NCBI GenBank assembly: GCA_017528675.1
Contig: JAFXOO010000524.1
Location: 1-7,602 of the forward strand
DNA length: 7,602 bases
Reading direction: 5' to 3'
DNA from: Oscillospiraceae bacterium
GTDB taxonomy: Bacteria > Bacillota > Clostridia > Oscillospirales > Ruminococcaceae
Shown: piece by piece, positions 5,783 to 7,602 of the stretch
Layout of the letters: each line of letters opens with the position of its first letter
Position numbering within the stretch: the stretch's first letter is position 1
Program-made: the position numbers and the translations under genes
The notes under the pieces: generated by a model
The model's database searches: none
Seen by the model: only the letters and a program-made list of their open reading frames with translations
What the model was told of the DNA's origin: nothing

Positions 5783-6795
5783 AGCAGCATCGGGCCGGAG
5801 TGCTGCATCCGGCGTGGGCGGCGGTATTGCTGCTGCTGCCGGTGATTGTCGGGCTTGCAGCGCTGTGTATCGGGCGCATTTCCTATCCGCTGGGCGAGAT
5901 CTGGGATGTGATTGCCGCAAAGCTTACCGGAGCGGAAGCTGACAAGCAGATGAGCATTGTCATCTGGGGCATCCGTCTGCCGAGAGTCTTACTGGCGATG
6001 CTGGTCGGTGCAGGGCTTTCTGTGGCGGGCTGTGCCTTCCAGAGCCTGTTCGCCAACCCGCTCGCCACGCCGGATACGCTCGGTGTCGCATCGGGCACCT
6101 CCTTCGGCGCAGCGCTGGCGCTTCTGCTGGGCATGAATCTTCTCGGTGTGCAGGGGGTCGCCTTTGCATTCGGCATCCTTGCAGTCACGCTGACCTGGCT
6201 CACCTCAGCCGGAAAGGGAAAGGGGCTCAGCTCTGTCGTTCTTGGCGGTATCATGATCGGCTCTCTGTTCTCCTCTCTCGTGTCGCTGGTAAAATTCACC
6301 GCCGACACCGAAACGCAGCTTCCCGCCATTACCTACTGGCTCATGGGCAGCCTTGCGGGTGCCGGATTTGAGCCGCTCAGGTGGGGGGCGCCGTTCATTA
6401 TCGCCGGAATTCTCGTGCTGTTTCTGCTGCGCTGGCAGCTCAATATCCTGCCTCTTGGGGAGGATGAGGCACGCTCCCTCGGCAGCAATATCAGGGCGCT
6501 GCGGGCGGTGACCATCCTCTGTGCCACTGCCGTGACGGCCTCCGGCGTTGCCATGTGCGGGCAGGTCGGCTGGGTCGGACTGCTCATTCCGCACATCTGC
6601 CGGATGGCATTCGGCAACGACCACCGCACGCTGCTTCCCGCCTGCATAAGTCTTGGAGCTGTGTTCCTGGTGATTGTGGACACGCTTGCCCGCACGATTT
6701 CCGCAGCCGAGATTCCGATTTCCGTCCTGACTGCCATCATCGGTGCGCCGTTTTTTATCGTACTGATGCGGAAAAGCGGGGGGTGGAGACTATGA
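5779..6795 (+). CDS. FecCD/BtuC-family ABC transporter permease (metal chelate, heme or cobalamin type)
   Basis: A 338-residue polytopic membrane protein with the family's usual length (about 320-350) and hydrophobic pattern (about ten helices expected). Signature segments are RLPR (66-69), GAGLSVAG (77-84) with Gln88, NPLATPDTLG (93-102), GQVGWVGLLIPHICRMAFG starting at 261 (the cytoplasmic coupling region in BtuC-like proteins), and EIPISVLTAIIGAPFF starting at 311. The family imports iron-siderophores, heme and vitamin B12; related systems carry molybdate/tungstate. The substrate cannot be chosen from the permease alone. The start ATG overlaps the upstream stop in ATGA, with GGAG about ten bases before it (5765-5768), which suggests translational coupling. 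Its 3' end overlaps the ATPase start in the same way. Confidence 0.92.
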   Translation: MKQHRAGVLHPAWAAVLLLLPVIVGLAALCIGRISYPLGEIWDVIAAKLTGAEADKQMSIVIWGIRLPRVLLAMLVGAGLSVAGCAFQSLFANPLATPDTLGVASGTSFGAALALLLGMNLLGVQGVAFAFGILAVTLTWLTSAGKGKGLSSVVLGGIMIGSLFSSLVSLVKFTADTETQLPAITYWLMGSLAGAGFEPLRWGAPFIIAGILVLFLLRWQLNILPLGEDEARSLGSNIRALRAVTILCATAVTASGVAMCGQVGWVGLLIPHICRMAFGNDHRTLLPACISLGAVFLVIVDTLARTISAAEIPISVLTAIIGAPFFIVLMRKSGGWRL

Positions 6796-7602
6796 CGCTG
6801 GAAATCAGAGAGGGCAGCTTTGGCTATACCGGCCACCAGGTGCTCGACAAGGTCTGCCTGACGGCTGAACCGGGCGACCTCATTGCCGTTCTCGGCCCGA
6901 ACGGCGCCGGAAAAACGACCATGCTGCGCTGCATGCTGGGCTTCCTGCGCTGGAAGTCGGGCGACAGCCTGCTTGACGGGCGTTCTGTCCGCAGCATTCC
7001 CGCACGGGAGCTGTGGAAGACGGTCGCCTATGTACCGCAGGCGAGGAATTTTAACTCTGCCGCAACCGCAGAGCAGACCATCCTCCTCGGCAGAAACGCC
7101 CATATCGGGCTGTTTTCTCAGCCGAAGCAGAAGGACCTTGACCAGGTGCATGCCCTGCTTGAACGCCTGCACATCACCCGTCTTGCCGGGAAAAGCTGTG
7201 CCGAGATGAGCGGCGGCGAGCTACAGATGGTTCTCATCGCAAGAGCCCTGGCAGCCGAGCCGGAAATTCTGGTGCTGGACGAGCCAGAGTCAAACCTTGA
7301 CTTCCGCAACCAGCTCATCGTCCTGGAGACAATGACCGGTCTGGCGCAGGAGGGGCTCACGGTTATTTTCAACACCCACTATCCCGATCATGCGCTGCGG
7401 CGTGCGAATAAGGCGCTGCTGCTGCACAGGGGCGGCCATGCGCTGTTCGGAGAGACACATGCTATTGTGACGGAAGCGCATATCCGGGAGGCGTTCGAGG
7501 TGCGCACCGTCATCGGAGAGATTGAGACAGACGAGCGCATTTACCGGAGCATTCTGCCGCTGGAACTGGCAGGGGAATCGGCCGAAATACCGCCGGATGC
7601 GA
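6792..7602 (+). CDS. FecE/BtuD-family ABC transporter ATP-binding protein (3' end outside window)
   Basis: The nucleotide-binding subunit that would power the preceding permease on the inner face of the membrane. Visible motifs: Walker A GPNGAGKTT (35-43), Q-loop YVPQ (80-83), ABC signature MSGGELQ (139-145), Walker B ILVLDEP (159-165), D-loop SNLD (167-170) and switch His196 in NTHYPDHA. All catalytic residues are intact. 270 codons are present without a stop; the family is usually about 250-270 residues, so only a short tail is likely missing. The ATG overlaps the permease stop (ATGA). An in-frame GTG at 6783, three codons upstream, is a possible alternative start, since only three bases separate GGAG (6785-6788) from the ATG. 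Substrate specificity is unknown. Confidence 0.92.
   Translation, partial: MTLEIREGSFGYTGHQVLDKVCLTAEPGDLIAVLGPNGAGKTTMLRCMLGFLRWKSGDSLLDGRSVRSIPARELWKTVAYVPQARNFNSAATAEQTILLGRNAHIGLFSQPKQKDLDQVHALLERLHITRLAGKSCAEMSGGELQMVLIARALAAEPEILVLDEPESNLDFRNQLIVLETMTGLAQEGLTVIFNTHYPDHALRRANKALLLHRGGHALFGETHAIVTEAHIREAFEVRTVIGEIETDERIYRSILPLELAGESAEIPPDA

Noticed and set aside
6333..7172. Minus-strand open frame of 279 codons across permease and ATPase genes
   Set aside because: It is a shadow in high-GC coding sequence. Both plus-strand genes have intact family motifs across the same bases.

Overview
The window looks like chromosome from an anaerobic, probably gut-associated member of Clostridia (Ruminococcus/Oscillospiraceae-like). 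This is inferred from gene content: a Gram-positive-type giant surface protein built of Cna-B/SpaA-like domains, and a small ACT-like protein of the TM1266 family, which occurs in organisms with [FeFe]-hydrogenase. No rRNA, tRNA, insertion sequence or CRISPR array is visible.

Layout. Positions 1-5106 hold one very long minus-strand gene with 1702 codons in the window; its C-terminus lies beyond position 1. It encodes a secreted surface protein: signal peptide, an unassigned beta-rich N-terminal region, a choice-of-anchor A-like domain, one Cna-B domain, an unassigned beta-rich stretch of about 220 residues, then six more Cna-B domains, the last cut by the window edge. The long plus-strand open frames over this region are codon-aligned antisense shadows. 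Positions 5107-5518 are an AT-rich divergent intergenic region with one promoter for each side. Positions 5519-7602 hold a plus-strand operon with visibly higher GC: a TM1266-type ACT-like protein, a FecCD/BtuC-type permease and a FecE/BtuD-type ATPase (cut by the right edge). The genes are joined by 4-base ATGA overlaps, so they are very likely co-transcribed and translationally coupled. A substrate-binding protein is expected downstream but is not in the window.

The most interesting element is the roughly 107-nt leader of this operon. A near-consensus promoter is followed by a small stable hairpin, a perfect 6-bp candidate antiterminator helix, and a 14-bp terminator hairpin with a U-run placed just before a strong Shine-Dalgarno sequence. 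The antiterminator and terminator share bases and exclude each other. No ATG leader peptide is present, and I do not recognise a known riboswitch class. It is a good candidate for an undescribed attenuator or riboswitch that controls metal or cofactor uptake together with a hydrogenase-associated regulator. The ligand and the transported substrate cannot be read from the sequence.
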